From: Abelmoschus esculentus
Taxonomy: Eukaryota; Streptophyta; Magnoliopsida; Malvales; Malvaceae
NCBI GenBank assembly: GCA_035048815.1
Contig: JAUCBN010000032.1
Location: 13,789,501 to 13,853,500 of the forward strand
DNA length: 64,000 nucleotides
Direction of reading: 5' to 3'
The position numbers and the translations under genes were made by a program. The notes beneath the pieces are model-generated. The model worked only from the letters and a program-made list of their open reading frames with translations. It searched no databases and was not told where the DNA came from. Below are positions 22,185 through 33,738 of this stretch, piece by piece (position 1 is the stretch's first letter; each line of letters begins with the position of its first letter).

Positions 22185-24647
22185 TGTCGTGACCGTTTTA
22201 AAATCGAAAAGTATAAAAAATAACCTGGCGAATGAATTTTATAAAAATCGATTTAATTGCTTTTAAATATGAAAAACCAAAATTTTGAAAACATTTGAAT
22301 TTTAAAATTAATTTGAAGTCGCCACTGGCCACTTTGGTAGGCCAGACACCATAAAATAAACCAGAGATGTGTTTTGAAAACATTTGGGTTCGGGAGTCGA
22401 TTACGCGTAAGGACAACCCTTACGAGCACCCAAAAATCGGTACCTTTTAATTACACGTGGCATTTTGGCATCTCGAATAATAATATTAATTTAATTTGTT
22501 ATTGGCAAATAAATATCGCTCGAATAAAAATATCATTTTGGATAAAAAAATACATTTCTTTTAAATACGAGCTTTGAATAAGACGTCCTATAATAGGAAA
22601 CCTTGACTCGTATTTAAAGAAATATAAATTTTGACCCCAAAGATTTAAATGCATGACCGTTTATTATTTTGTCAATTTTAAGTTTTAACCTAAAAAGGCT
22701 TCATCAATTTAAATATTTAAATCTTATTAAATTATTAATTTTACCGGGTGTATTATGATAACATCCGAATGCACGGACACTACCATTTCGACACCAAACA
22801 AAATTAATAATTCTATTGGTGCTACTAATCTTTGTCTAATTAATTTTATTAAATTCTAACCGTAAAATATTTATCATTTTCTACGTTTCAATGGGGCGCT
22901 GAATACGATATCAAAGTACACTCTTGGCCAACATAATGCCATTTCATAATACTGACCACTTAGTGTATCCAAGGTATAAGATTAGAACGTCATCATTACT
23001 AAATTATCTCCCTATTTAATTAATTATTTAATTAAAGTGACTAATCCTAAAAGGCTCTAATTTAATTAATCTAAGTATAATTAAGTGTCACCTAAACATA
23101 CATACTACATGACTTTAAAAATGCAAACATAATAAATAATTAAATACAACAAATAAATACAATAAAGTAAACAAAAAGATGAAGGAACTAAGTTACTTTC
23201 GATTAAAACATGAGAGCTCGAAACAACATTGGGAGGTTCACTTGAAACAATAAGACTTACATAATAAAGGGCAAGAATTAAAAAGGCCAAAAAAGATTAA
23301 GCATGAATTAGACTTAATTAGATTATGGTAAATTAATTTTAAACTTAGAAATTTTTTAATTAAATTCACTTAATCATTTAATTAAATTAATCCTAAGTTT
23401 TAAAAAATTAAATTAGCCCTAGTTAAAGTCTAAATTAATCAAATTTTAGGCCAAGGGTTCAATTTAGGGTCAAATAGATTTAATTAGATCAAATTAATTT
23501 TAAATCTAACTTAGAAATTAAATTAAATTCAATTAAGAACCTAATTAAATTATTCTAAGTATTAAAAATTAAATTAATATCTAATTAACATCTAAATTAA
23601 TTAAATTTTGAGTTTGGGATTCAATTAGGGGTTAAATTAAATGAAATTTGAGGTTTTAAGGGTTAAATTGAGGATATGGGATTAAATTGAACTACACTTC
23701 AAAGCTCGAGGGACCAAGGGAGTAATTTCCCTTGTTTTTACACAAACACCAAAAACCTAGAAAATTAGCCCAATTTGGATCAAAACACTCAAGTTTGCTT
23801 GGTGTTCTTCTTTGTTCATCAAGAACAAGGATGAACACCAAGAACTTCAACCAAGAACCTCCATGGCTTCCACCTTCCGATCCAACGCCACCACACTCCG
23901 ATGACAACGACATGTTCGCCGGCCATCGCACATGAAGCCCCGACCACCGGTGCTCTTCTCCGGTGACCGTTTCCAGTGTCGGAAACTTCACCGAAAACTT
24001 TAAAAATACTCTAAAACCTACCGGAAACCTCATTTTTCATGATCTAAACACTAAAACGTATCAAAATCGACCCTAAAACATCTCTTAGCCATTGGATTTT
24101 GCTCAAACAACACCAAATTCAATCGGATTCACAAGAATCTAACACCCTTCTCAACTTTAAATTAATCTTTAAACCTAAGTCAATCAAGTAAATTTTATTA
24201 ACTGAGATTTAAGTGTTTGATCTAAAAAGTTTCTTTTTTTTATCCTAAACACACAATCTACAGTAATGAACCACAAAAATTAAACGTAAATCTTACCTCG
24301 AACATGTTTGATCACCTTCCGATAACGCTTCTCCACTTCAAAAATCCAATTCTACCGCTTTGTTCTTCCTCCTTTAGCCCAAAAACAGGAAAGAAACTGA
24401 ATTCTCCACCTCTCTGCCTCTGTCTTTCGTTTTTCCCTCAAAACATAACCTCCCCCTTTATTTTCTATTTTTCTTAATTTTTAACCCACTCCAAGAGTCT
24501 CTCAACCGCAGGTAACTTCCATGTTCCATATCTTCTTTTTTTTTTTTAATTTTTTTTATTATTATTTTTATCATTTTTTATTCATTATTATTATTTATAT
24601 ATCATCATATATTTACTTAGGCCTTAGGTCAAAATTCGTGTATGACA
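22185..24647 (-). repeat. 5' LTR of the Ogre-type element, full length (2463 bp)
   Basis: On the - strand it starts TGTCATAC and ends CACGACA, so the ends are TGTC/GACA. The inner 849 bases (22185-23033) have no counterpart at the left LTR, and 23034-24647 matches 9997-11592. The 22185-23033 part contains text such as GGGAGTCGATTACGCG, also seen in LTRs of this lineage. A 12-base insertion (near 23810) distinguishes this copy. Small + strand frames match those in the other LTR and are not genes. Confidence 0.75.
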
Positions 24648-24865
24648 GAGGGACTCGTCTCAAACTTAAAAATAAATCTTTTAATTACTAAAATTTTTTG
24701 AGTTATTCGAATTTTTATTTTCCAACTCAAACTTTATTTAATTTTTTCAAATTATTCAAGTTTATAAAATTTCGAGTTGAATTAAAATAAATCAACTATT
24801 TTTACCTCGAATCAAATTAAATTATTTAATTTTTTAAAGTCTAGTCGAATTTTACTCATTTTTAG
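24648..24865. repeat. Right part of a hAT-type MITE next to the Ogre-type element
   Basis: From CTCGTCTCAAACTTAAAAAT onward this stretch follows the second half of the intact MITE at 33057-33595 (TTTAATTACTAAA, GAGTTATTCGAA, AACTCAAACTTTATTT) and ends TTTTACTCATTTTTA, a degraded version of its TIR end CTCATCCCTA. The large element therefore seems to have landed inside a copy of this MITE family. Confidence 0.55.
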
Positions 24866-25620
24866 TTACCACGCTTTGAGCTTTTTGACAAACATAAAAC
24901 CACATCATCGAAGAGGAATGAGGGTAGGAAATGGTGGGCCTTTCAGCCGGCTAAAAAAATCAATTTCTATTTTAAACGCAGTTATCAAAGAAATTATATT
25001 ATAAGTTATTTTTTATATTATTTATAAAATTAAGTAATTTTTTTATATGTTTATTTAATTTTTTATTTTATCTGTTTTATCGAATAAATTTTTCCTTATA
25101 TTTATTATAAATTAAATTTAAAAATAATTTTATTAAATAAAGATTTAATTTAATAAAAAAGATAAAATAAAGAATTATTAAATATATATTTAATTAATTA
25201 ATTTTATAAATAATACTATTAACATGATATAATTTCTCTATTTAATGAGATCCTGTAAACCAGTAAGTCTATTGAGACATGAATTTTATATATTTAAAAA
25301 TGACGTAGGTCTCCTCTAGAATCTATATTATATTTATTTAAACATGGTTTTGTAAAAAAATATTTAAATTTAAAACTAAATAATTTAAAAGTATTTCTAA
25401 AACTAAAAGTTAAGAATCTTGTATAACGTTCAAACACCAGTCTCCGATATATGTATTTTTTTTTTATCATCTCAAGGATATAAAAAGCTTTTAAATTTTT
25501 GAAAATAATTGAATCAAATTTCTAAATTATTTTACATCATTAAATTTTGAATAAAAATTAATTAATTAAATCATTAAAAAAATAAAAATTATTTTTAACT
25601 ATTAAATTTAACAATTTTAG
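24866..25620. other. AT-rich spacer before the DUF4079 gene
   Basis: About 750 bases of strongly AT-rich sequence with many ATTTAATTAA runs. I see no coding or structural feature. Confidence 0.5.
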
Positions 25621-25630
25621 GGACCCGTTT

Positions 25631-25672
25631 TATAAACCAGAGCAAATCAGAACAAACCACGTCACGACGTCG
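25631..25672 (+). promoter_or_regulatory. Likely core promoter of the DUF4079 gene: TATA box and ACGT motifs
   Basis: TATAAA at 25631-25636 is followed at 25657-25672 by CCACGTCACGACGTCG, which holds two ACGT cores, the kind bound by bZIP factors. The start codon is at 25784, so a start of transcription near 25660-25670 would give a leader of about 115 bases. Prediction from spacing only. Confidence 0.4.
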
Positions 25673-25783
25673 AATCCATCTTCCATCTCTTGTTTCTTAT
25701 CTTTTTCCTACGACTTTGTTGTTAGATCCTTTGCTCTTTCTTGCCTCTCTGCCCGACCCTCCTTGAAGACAGAGTCATAGAGC

Positions 25784-27457
25784 ATGGCAGCCACACTTAG
25801 CCTTCTCAAATCACCCATTTCACAGCTAAAGCCACAGCATCTACGATCCAAGCTGACAGTCCTTTCCGGACCCACAAAACAAACCATACGCAATGAGTCG
25901 GTCAACCCTCCAAAGCTCTTCACACAAACCTTTCATCACCTGAAGTCAGTTTCTCTTCCACTTACATCCGTCGCATTGTCCTTTTTAGACACACAGGTAA
26001 AAAAGTGCAATCCCCATTGTTTTGTTTTGGATAATGGAATGCCTTTTGATGTCATTTTCTCCCAATGAATATCAGAATGCTCTTGCTGTTAATGGAGAGT
26101 TTGGGATTTTGGAGGGAAGAAGTTTTGCACTTCTACACCCCATTGTCATGGGTGGTCTGTTCTTTTACACTTTGTGGGCTGGTTACTTGGGTTGGCAATG
26201 GAGGAGAGTCAGGACCATCCAGAATGAGATTAATGAGCTGAAGAAACAAGTGAAGCCTGCTGCTGTTACCCCGGAAGGGAAACCGGTAGAAGCACCTCCG
26301 TCTCCTGTGGAACTCGAAATTCAGAAGCTCACTGAGGTTTGCTTCATTTTCTACCCAACTTTTATATAGTTTTAAGCTGCATATCATCCCAATGTTTGTG
26401 CATGAAGCTAAGATTTCATATTTCATATCCCAATTTCTGTCAATGTGATATTCAATGATTTCTCTGTAAATGTAGTCAGTGGCTTGATGTTATAGTTTAT
26501 AAGGGTTTAAACTTTGGGGGTGTAACTCAATCCTACATCCCCTAGGAGAGTTCAAGATTAGAGACAAGTCTTACTTTATAAAAGATGTCTTTTGGAGTTA
26601 CGATTCTTACATTATTTTTGAACGTTTCTATATTAACACAACAAAACTCTTACAAAATTATGTTAAAGTCATCTTAACTAGTTCTACTTAGAGTTTAGAA
26701 GGCTTTCCTGCTTTGTGGGGCAAGTTCTCTACATGCCTCAAGCCTCAAGCTACTTATATACACTGTAATTTGATAGGAGTAGTTTTCTTTGGTTGTTTAA
26801 TAGGAATGAAATATGATTGATTGGGATGTAAAACGTTCTTTGGAACTTACTGGCAATAAGTAGACATGCTCAACTTGAATTTACTGATATGGGATGAGTC
26901 AGCATAACTTAAATATCAAATTTCTTTTGGAGATCATGTATAATAGCTATGCCTTATATGGCTTGAAACTATCCAATCATTTTGTGATCTTTCAGGAGAG
27001 GAAGGAGTTGGTGAAAGGGTCTTACAGGGATAGACACTTCAATGCTGGTTCAATTCTGCTAGGATTTGGGGTTCTTGAGGCTGTTGGTGGAGGTGTCAAT
27101 ACATGGTTTAGGACAGGAAAGCTTTTCCCAGGTCCCCATTTGTTTGCTGGAGCAGGTACGCCTTTTGATTCCGACTTCTCTTTCAGAAAATGTGAATGAA
27201 AAATTGATGTAGGTGACCTCAATATTTGAAGTGTATAGGAAGTGACTCCACCTTGCTGTCTTGGTGTTTATTTTGCAGCTATTACGGTGTTATGGGCTGC
27301 AGCTGCAGCACTAGTACCCGCGATGCAGAAAGGGAACGACACTGCAAGGAGCCTTCACATTGCCTTGAATGCAGTTAATGTTATTCTTTTTATCTGGCAA
27401 ATCCCCACAGGTATAGATATAGTTTTCAAAGTTTTTGAGTTCACTAAATGGCCTTGA
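25784..27457 (+). CDS. DUF4079 family membrane protein, probably chloroplast
   Basis: Four exons with GT-AG borders (25784-25996, 26076-26336, 26996-27155, 27279-27457) give 270 residues. Residues 1-71 are Ser/Thr/Lys-rich and low in acid, like a plastid transit peptide, starting MAATLSLLKSPISQLKP. Residues 72-270 form the DUF4079 domain with about four membrane segments (near 88-112, 172-195, 204-226 and 236-262) and the phrase FGILEGRSFALLHPIVMGG. His92, His172, His206 and His238 lie in or at the ends of these segments. The charged stretch 115-165 should be a loop. Homologues occur in plants and cyanobacteria; the function is not established. The exon 1 and exon 2 join is phase 0 and keeps the family reading frame. 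Confidence 0.85.
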
Positions 27458-28429
27458 TCTTGCCTGCTACTGCGTTTATTTTCTCTGTTTAGGAATTTGT
27501 ATCCTCAATACATCGAATAAGTCGAAGCAGTAATGAATCTTGTGCTTCAATCTTTAATATAAAACCAACCAATTGTGCTTCATTCCCCACCTTGAAATTT
27601 CATGGAACAAATACCAGCCTGCTTATTCAGTACTTGGATTCCTCATAAGCACCTACTCACATGACTGAAATGCTTAAATGCACTAAGCAATAGCATAAGT
27701 CGATACCGATAGTTCGTATATGAACAGACCATATTGCTGAAGCTTGTTATTATTTGCACTTGCAGACCCCATGGAAATAGAATAGAAAGTTGACATTCTG
27801 GTTAAAAAGAAATACAGTTGACATAACCTGCAAACAATATGGCTATGACATCTTCATTAATTTGTTATTCTGAGTGTGTTCCTTAGGACAAGTGCTCATA
27901 CTGTGCCACTACTACTTTTGATATCATTATTTAAACCATGACACAAGACCAAACATTGAAAAGCTTGTCGTGTTTCATGCCAAAGTACTGATTCCTGCAA
28001 ATTGAAGTCTGTGTATTCAATTTCTGTGGCAAAAAGATGATATGACCTCATTTGTTTTATTGATTAGATTCTGAGAACTAGTACAGGAATTTAGTTATAG
28101 GATTATGCTTTTATGTAGGCGTAGTAAATACTACGTTTCATCTTCTGAGAATTAAAGAAGAAAAAAAGCTGATATTCAAAGGTTTCGTTTGCTTTCTTTT
28201 GAGATAATTGGTGAAGAAAAAGAGTTGGTGTTTCCGACAGGAAAACGACTGAGAGTAACACTAATGTAGTAACACGACTGAGAATATGTGTTTGTCTTGT
28301 CGTTTCAAATCATTTACTGTTACTTGACTGATAATTTTTTTGCAAAAGGATTATCTTGACTCAAAATAAAACGTTAAGGATTGGATTGTTTAAAAAAAAT
28401 ATGGATCAAAATGTTTATTTAGTCGTTGA
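27458..28429. other. Intergenic spacer downstream of the DUF4079 gene
   Basis: Moderately AT-rich; its first part should be the 3' untranslated region. I see no coding frame or RNA gene. Confidence 0.5.
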
Positions 28430-29090
28430 GTGTATTTTTTGACTTATGACTTTTAGGTTGTTTTTACTTTGGTATCAAACTTTTGTAACTTTTATCACAA
28501 TAATTAAACTTGTAATTTATTTTCATTATGGCCATTCTCGTAAGTAAAACTGATACGACACGTTAATTCTTTAAAAAAATTCGTTTCAAATTCTCAGTGG
28601 ATACCAACAAGAACAAATTTTCAATTATACGAGTTGTTGTCGATCAATCCAATGGTATAAATGATCTATTAAAAGACCAACATATTTTGATCTGATAGTT
28701 GATAATAACATTTTTTTTAAATGCATTTAATTTCGATTATGATTTAAGAAGTTCATTTGGACGAATTTAAATCAAAGGAAAGAAATAGAAAAAGAAGCTG
28801 AGGAGAGGGAGCACTAGTTTATTGATTTTTTTTTCAATCGTAAAAACTATTAAACGATTGTAGAGATAATAATAAAAAAAACGACGGTCAAATAAAAATT
28901 AAATTTTTTTTAATCCATCTTTGATAATTGTCGAAGTAACTTTAGATTGAATTATGTTGATTTTCTTGCTAAATGATCTTTTTCACTGTTGAGATTGATC
29001 GACAATCATTCCGTTCATTAAATATTTAGTGACTACAATTCAAGTTTTAAAAGTTTGATGATCAAAGTAATAATGTAATAAAAATGCATT
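28430..29090. repeat. Candidate MITE-like element with imperfect inverted ends
   Basis: Near the left end the text TTTTTACTTTGGTATCAAACTTTTGTAAC, and near the right end the reverse complement of AAAGTTTGATGATCAAAGTAATAA, pair over about 30-40 bases with several mismatches. No target duplication is clear and the borders are approximate. Confidence 0.4.
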
Positions 29091-29429
29091 GATTATCGGT
29101 ATAGATTTTTTTTTGAGTAAAACTCTTTTGTCTCTAATCATGCCCCTTACTATGCTTTCGTTAAAAATTCTTAAAAATTAAATTATAAACTCTAATCATA
29201 ATTTTTATATCTTAAACTCTACATCCTAAAAAACACACCCTGCCATTCATTTTCAAAACTCTAACCACAACAAACCTTAAACTCTAAATTCTAAATTCAT
29301 CATTTTTAAAATGAGCACCGATTGAGCCACAATAAAGTTACATACTATTTCTACACCATTTATTTATAGGTGTATTAAAGAAAAAAAAGAAAACCCAGCC
29401 GTAAAAGTGTGCTCTTATGTAATGTCTGC

Positions 29430-30079
29430 AAGCAAAGTCAGAAGGAAGAAACAGACAGCAACAGCAAAGGCATCAAATTTCTCCTGCAATTGCAAGAATC
29501 AGTGTTAAGATTTAGCTGTAGGCTGTGGGACAGAAATATTCGTTGAAGAAGTTTTGGCGATGTGAATCACAAAGAAAACTAATATGCCAGCCAGCTCATT
29601 CATACAAAAGCAACGGCTGCAGTGATCCAATAGGATGAGTTTAATTAGCCATTAAGCCATGGATTCCAAACTAGAAAGGCTCTGCTTGATGTTTCATACA
29701 AAATGACCACTGCAAACAAATTCTCTTTGCAAGCTGGTAAACATGAGATTAATATCAACCATACATGGCGTCGGCTGAGGATTCTGCAGAAAACTACAGT
29801 GTTATGAATTCAATGAATCCCCTACTCATCAGGCCTTGAAAAAGAATGGAAAAGGAAAATCTTGTAAATCACTCAATTTGATACCTAACGTATGATGTTT
29901 AACTTTGGTCAGCTGTTATGGGTATAGTATCAGTTGCTGTTGCTGGATGCCTTGGGTTGTTTCTCGTGGGATTCTTTGCTTTTTGTCAGTGTATTCTTCA
30001 ATCTATATGGCTATATAAGCATGTTTCTGGTACTTATATTTGTGTATCTAGTTGTTATATTTGTCAGACTTTCTCAACT
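29430..30079 (+). other. Probable promoter and 5' leader of the proline-rich gene
   Basis: Less AT-rich than the spacer before it. A short frame starts at the ATG of ACATGGCGTCGGCTGAG near 29766 and ends after about 24 codons, a possible upstream ORF. The stretch 29918-30067 is T-rich and ends TTATATTTGTCAG, like the end of a leader intron with its acceptor just before the start codon at 30080. No donor site was located with confidence. Confidence 0.4.
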
Positions 30080-31324
30080 ATGTCGAACCAACAGGCACCA
30101 ACTCGTCCATGGTTTCGTTTAGCTTCCATTTCAAGGCCAGCATCCCAAGCACCTACTCCAACACCTGAGCCTGCTCCAGCCCTGCCACGAGCAACCACTA
30201 TTCGACCGGCATTCAGACCTATGGGAGGTGCTTCCTCCGTGCCAACATCACCTGTGTCTGTTGGTAGAGGGTCTCAGCCGTCTTCTCCTGAGAAAAAACC
30301 TACGACTGAAGTTAGTTCTACAACTGCTTCGGTTCCCAATTCCCCGGTGAAAATTGCTCCAACCATGGCGAGGCCACTTGCTTCTCCACCGGAAGGGGCG
30401 AAAACTTTGTCATTGCCTTCTTCTCCAGCTAAGCCAGTAGCAAGTACTGCCTCTGTTCCCTCTTCTCCAGCAAAGCAAGTAGCAAGTATTGCTTCTGTTC
30501 CCTCTTCTGCAGCGAAGCCTGTGGCGACTACTACTGCCTCGGTTCCAACTTCACCAGCCAAGGCAGCCTTTACGACCAATACGAATCTTGTGGCTAGCCC
30601 TCAAGCATCGGTACCGGCAGTTAAACCTGCCATGCAATCTCCAATTCAATCACCAAAGACCAAACCACCAACTGCTCCACCACCTTCTCCTTTAATTCTC
30701 CCACCTCCACAGATGAGAGCTCAAGCTGATTTCGAACCCAAGATCCCTGTCGAAGCAGAGCAAAAGACTGTGCTTGTTCAAAAGATGATCGACAAGCCCA
30801 AAGGGCTGTTTGGTTCCCCTCAAAAGGATCTCGACGACACTCGCTATACCATTAATGGACCGAAAGAAGTCAAAGAACCATCAAAGCATGTCGAACCGAA
30901 GGAGAAAGGCAATGGCAAGAAGTTCTCTTCGGATTCGGAGGATTCTGGTATGAGGGTCATAACAATCTCTGGTGAGAACAAAGGTGCTTTCATGGAGCTA
31001 ATCAAATCACCCCACAGAAATGGTTTCAAGGGCAGTCCTCATCGTCTCCAGAAGACGGTAACCGGCAGCAGTGATGGCAGCGAGTACCATAGCTACAGCA
31101 GCAGCAGCGAGGACGGAGACCACAAGATGAAGGGCAAGAGCAACGGATCGAACGCTATGCCAATGAATGCGTTCATGAACAGCAATGTGCAGGGCATTAA
31201 CAACTCCATCGTCTACAATTCTTCATGCACTCACCATGACCCCGGTGTGCACCTTTCTCTCCACAGAAAACCAACCGCCGGTGGATTCCATGTCAAGGAA
31301 CGCACCAATGGCTACAACAGCTAA
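30080..31324 (+). CDS. Proline/serine/alanine-rich disordered protein, unknown function
   Basis: Starting at ATG 30080 the frame gives 414 residues (MSNQQAPTRPWFRLASISRP...). The frame is open further up to an ATG at 29918, but those 54 residues are hydrophobic, come from T-rich intron-like DNA and end at TTTGTCAG, so I prefer the later start. Residues 20-230 are low complexity with repeated SVPSSPAKPVAS-type units (about 12-13 residues, four or five copies) and polyproline runs (PPTAPPPSPLILPPP). The C-terminal third has Ser/Asp/Glu patches (SSDSEDSG, SYSSSSEDGD), a conserved-looking MRVITISGENKGAFMEL and a tail ending KERTNGYNS. Such proteins are often called hydroxyproline-rich, but there is no signal peptide in the 414-residue form, so it is probably intracellular. 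Confidence 0.75.
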   Translation: MSNQQAPTRPWFRLASISRPASQAPTPTPEPAPALPRATTIRPAFRPMGGASSVPTSPVSVGRGSQPSSPEKKPTTEVSSTTASVPNSPVKIAPTMARPLASPPEGAKTLSLPSSPAKPVASTASVPSSPAKQVASIASVPSSAAKPVATTTASVPTSPAKAAFTTNTNLVASPQASVPAVKPAMQSPIQSPKTKPPTAPPPSPLILPPPQMRAQADFEPKIPVEAEQKTVLVQKMIDKPKGLFGSPQKDLDDTRYTINGPKEVKEPSKHVEPKEKGNGKKFSSDSEDSGMRVITISGENKGAFMELIKSPHRNGFKGSPHRLQKTVTGSSDGSEYHSYSSSSEDGDHKMKGKSNGSNAMPMNAFMNSNVQGINNSIVYNSSCTHHDPGVHLSLHRKPTAGGFHVKERTNGYNS

Positions 31325-31800
31325 AGAAAAACCAGAGCTTCAAGTGGATTTTAATTATCTTGGTTTGTTTCAACTAAATTTAGGTCTACAATACTTGTCT
31401 TTTAGAGAATAAACAATCATATCTGTAATTTGAGTGATGGCTAAAGGAGTCATGGATTCGGCTTCTTCAATACCATTCGTGGTGCGTAATTGAAGACGCT
31501 CCATGCTTAGGCCTTTGAATATGAGAAGATATATGCTAAATTCCTCGTGTTTCCATCTTCCGGTAAACGACTCATACGTCTATACTACTAGGACTCTTTT
31601 TGATTTAAAAATTTAATATTATGTGTTTAAATATGTTTAAATCTATATTTTTTATACGTTATAGCAACAAGATGTCAATCGATTTAAACTCGGATGATTA
31701 ATACAGAATATATTTTTAATGAAAGGATACATTATATTTGTGTCGTATACAATATTGGAAGCTGTACCTAGTAGGGATCTTAGTTATATGGCCCTAGATG
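31325..31800. other. 3' region of the proline-rich gene and spacer
   Basis: A poly(A) signal AATAAA lies at 31408-31413, about 85 bases after the stop. The rest is AT-rich without a recognisable feature. Confidence 0.5.
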
Positions 31801-31808
31801 ACAAACAA

Positions 31809-32048
31809 AAATCCTCTACCCTTTTTTCATGTCTCCGTTAGTATCTTCTTTATTATTTTTTTTAATTTTAATTTAAACCTTAAACCTTTATTTTTTATAT
31901 TTTAAATCCTAAATTCTACACCCTAAAAAATACACCCTACCCTTAATTTCCTAAACTCTAACCAAAACTCCTAACCTAGAATCCTAAACCTTTTAATTTA
32001 AAGTGAGGGCATAAATGAAGTCATGAGAAAAAGGGCTCCTAGATGACT
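31809..32048. repeat. Copy of the AAACCCTAA-rich MITE family
   Basis: The stretch starts AAAATCCTCTACCC, has the middle AAATCCTAAATTCTACACCCTAAAAAATACACCC-type text (several short CCTAAA units) and ends near TTTAAAGTGAGGGC...GGGCTCCTAGATGAC. The same order is found at 42849-43095 and elsewhere in this window. The ends here are degraded. Confidence 0.5.
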
Positions 32049-32275
32049 TCTCGCTACTCTGATTAAATTAGTATTGGATTGGATGCTTCTTGGGGATTGA
32101 AAATCCATTCGAATAGTTCTGTTTCCGTTTAAGACTGTCCAATTGAGCCCAATTTGTTTATGTTTGCTTTGGGTTACTCTCTGATGACAAATAAATTCTT
32201 TTAAATAGTTAAAAGACATGAAGATACAATTTTATCCATGGATTTTCTTTTGCCTCTTCCTACCAAGTTGTCATG

Positions 32276-32905
32276 GGTGTTCAAACCATCGATTAATTGA
32301 ATTAACTGATAAAATTGAATTAATTCGTTTAAATGGTCAGTCACCGAATTATATTGGATCATCGAGAGATTAAATTTTTTAAAAAAAGTTCGGTTAATGG
32401 TTAATTAGGTTCAAAATAGGTTAATTGACCGAATTAATTAAAATTTTATATTTTATATATTATATATATTTGTTTTTAGTCACTGAACTTTTAAAAACTA
32501 TAAATTGGTCATTATATTCTATCAAATTAATATAAAATGATAATTAAATTTATTAAATTATTAAAAAAATTCATTATTTTTTAATATTTATCAATAATTT
32601 ATAATATATAATAATTAAATGATCAATTTATAATAATTTAATAAGTTTAATGGTTGTTTATAATTTTTGAAAGTTCAGTGGCTAAAAAGATTATTTTAAC
32701 ATTGTTGAGTGATCATTTGTGTAATCTAACCAAAATTTTATAACAAATTTCGGTTAACCGAATAAACCAAAATTTGTTCGGTTCGGTTAATGATTTTCAA
32801 AAAAGTTTGATTCGATTAACGGTTAAAGATTTATAAAGTTAGGTTAATTCGATTTTTGATAATTTGGTTCGGCCACCAACCACATTACCTGTTTGAACAT
32901 CCCTA
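32276..32905. repeat. MITE-like element (TIR GGGTGTTCAAAC) with a nested inverted repeat
   Basis: The left end (T)GGGTGTTCAAAC and the right end GTTTGAACATCCCTA are inverted copies with one indel. TTGTCATG (32268-32275) and TCGTCATG (32906-32913) flank it, an 8-bp duplication with one mismatch, which suits the hAT group. Inside, TTTTTAGTCACTGAACTTT near 32473 and AAAGTTCAGTGGCTAAAAA near 32670-32690 are another inverted pair, so a second element seems nested. Confidence 0.55.
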
Positions 32906-33056
32906 TCGTCATGTACACGTAGTATTTTTCACTTGCATTATAGTTTTTATCCTTGATTTCAAAGTAAAATTTAAAGGTTTTATTTTTTAAGATAAAATCT
33001 CTAAACATCATGTATATCTATCGAAAATTCTACAAAGGTGAGGTAGACGTAGATGA

Positions 33057-33595
33057 TAGGGATGAGTATTCGATCCAGTCAAGTCGAGTCGAGTTGAGTT
33101 AAAGAAATTTTGAGTTATTCGAGTTGACGAGTCATATTTTACAACTCAAACTTTATTTGAAATTTTTTCGGTTCGAGTCGAGTTTAAGAAATTTGAGTCG
33201 AGTCAAATCGAGTTGAGTTTTTGAGTTCCTATAAATATTTAATTGTAATTATTTATCATGTTATAGTATGATTTGATTCAAATTGAAACGAATTTTCTCT
33301 AATCATATAAGATATGTATATATATTTACAATATTTCTTTATATTTTTATATATCAATGTATATGTATCATAAGAAAGGAATAGACTCATCTCAAACTTA
33401 AAAATTTATCCTTTAATTACTAAATTTTGAGTTATTCGAGTTATTCGAATTTCCATTTTATAATTTGAACTTTATTTGAAATTTTTTTGAGTCGAGTTTA
33501 TGAAATTTCGAATCGAGTCAAAACGAGTCGAGTATTTTCGTCTCGAGTCAAGTCGAGTTATTCGATTTTTTTGAGTCGAGTTTTGCTCATCCCTA
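33057..33595. mobile_element. hAT-type MITE, 539 bp, with perfect 8-bp target duplication
   Basis: The ends TAGGGATGAG and CTCATCCCTA are a perfect 10-bp inverted pair. GTAGATGA occurs directly before (33049-33056) and directly after (33596-33603), a perfect 8-bp duplication as made by hAT transposases. The interior is AT-rich with many TCGAG words near both ends and no coding frame, so it is non-autonomous. A degraded relative flanks the Ogre-type element (24648-24865). Confidence 0.85.
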
Positions 33596-33738
33596 GTAGA
33601 TGAGGCAATTTTCACTCTTTATTTAAATTAGGGTGTAAATGAACTGTATTTAGATTAATAATTTTTTTATATTTATTTATTTATTTTTAAAGATGTTCAT
33701 GTTCAATTCATATTTATTTAAATTTATAATATTGTGTT

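Larger units (their letters stand above)
9997..24647 (-). mobile_element. Tat/Ogre-type Ty3/gypsy retrotransposon, about 14.6 kb
   Basis: Related LTRs at 9997-11592 and 22185-24647 enclose a - strand coding region. In element sense the order is primer site, long leader, ORF1 (DUF7745-like plus coiled coil), gag, protease with a G-patch-like segment, reverse transcriptase, RNase H, a second RNase H, integrase, then a 3' untranslated part holding a hairpin array and a polypurine tract. An ORF upstream of gag, a second RNase H and repeats in the 3' part are marks of the Tat/Ogre lineage. The left LTR lacks about 850 bp at its outer end. Most coding breaks are single in-frame stops, with a few frameshifts. 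Confidence 0.88.

Noticed and set aside
29918..30079. Upstream ATG giving a 468-residue form of the proline-rich protein
   Set aside because: The added residues come from T-rich DNA ending in an intron-like TTTGTCAG and are hydrophobic, unlike the rest of the protein.
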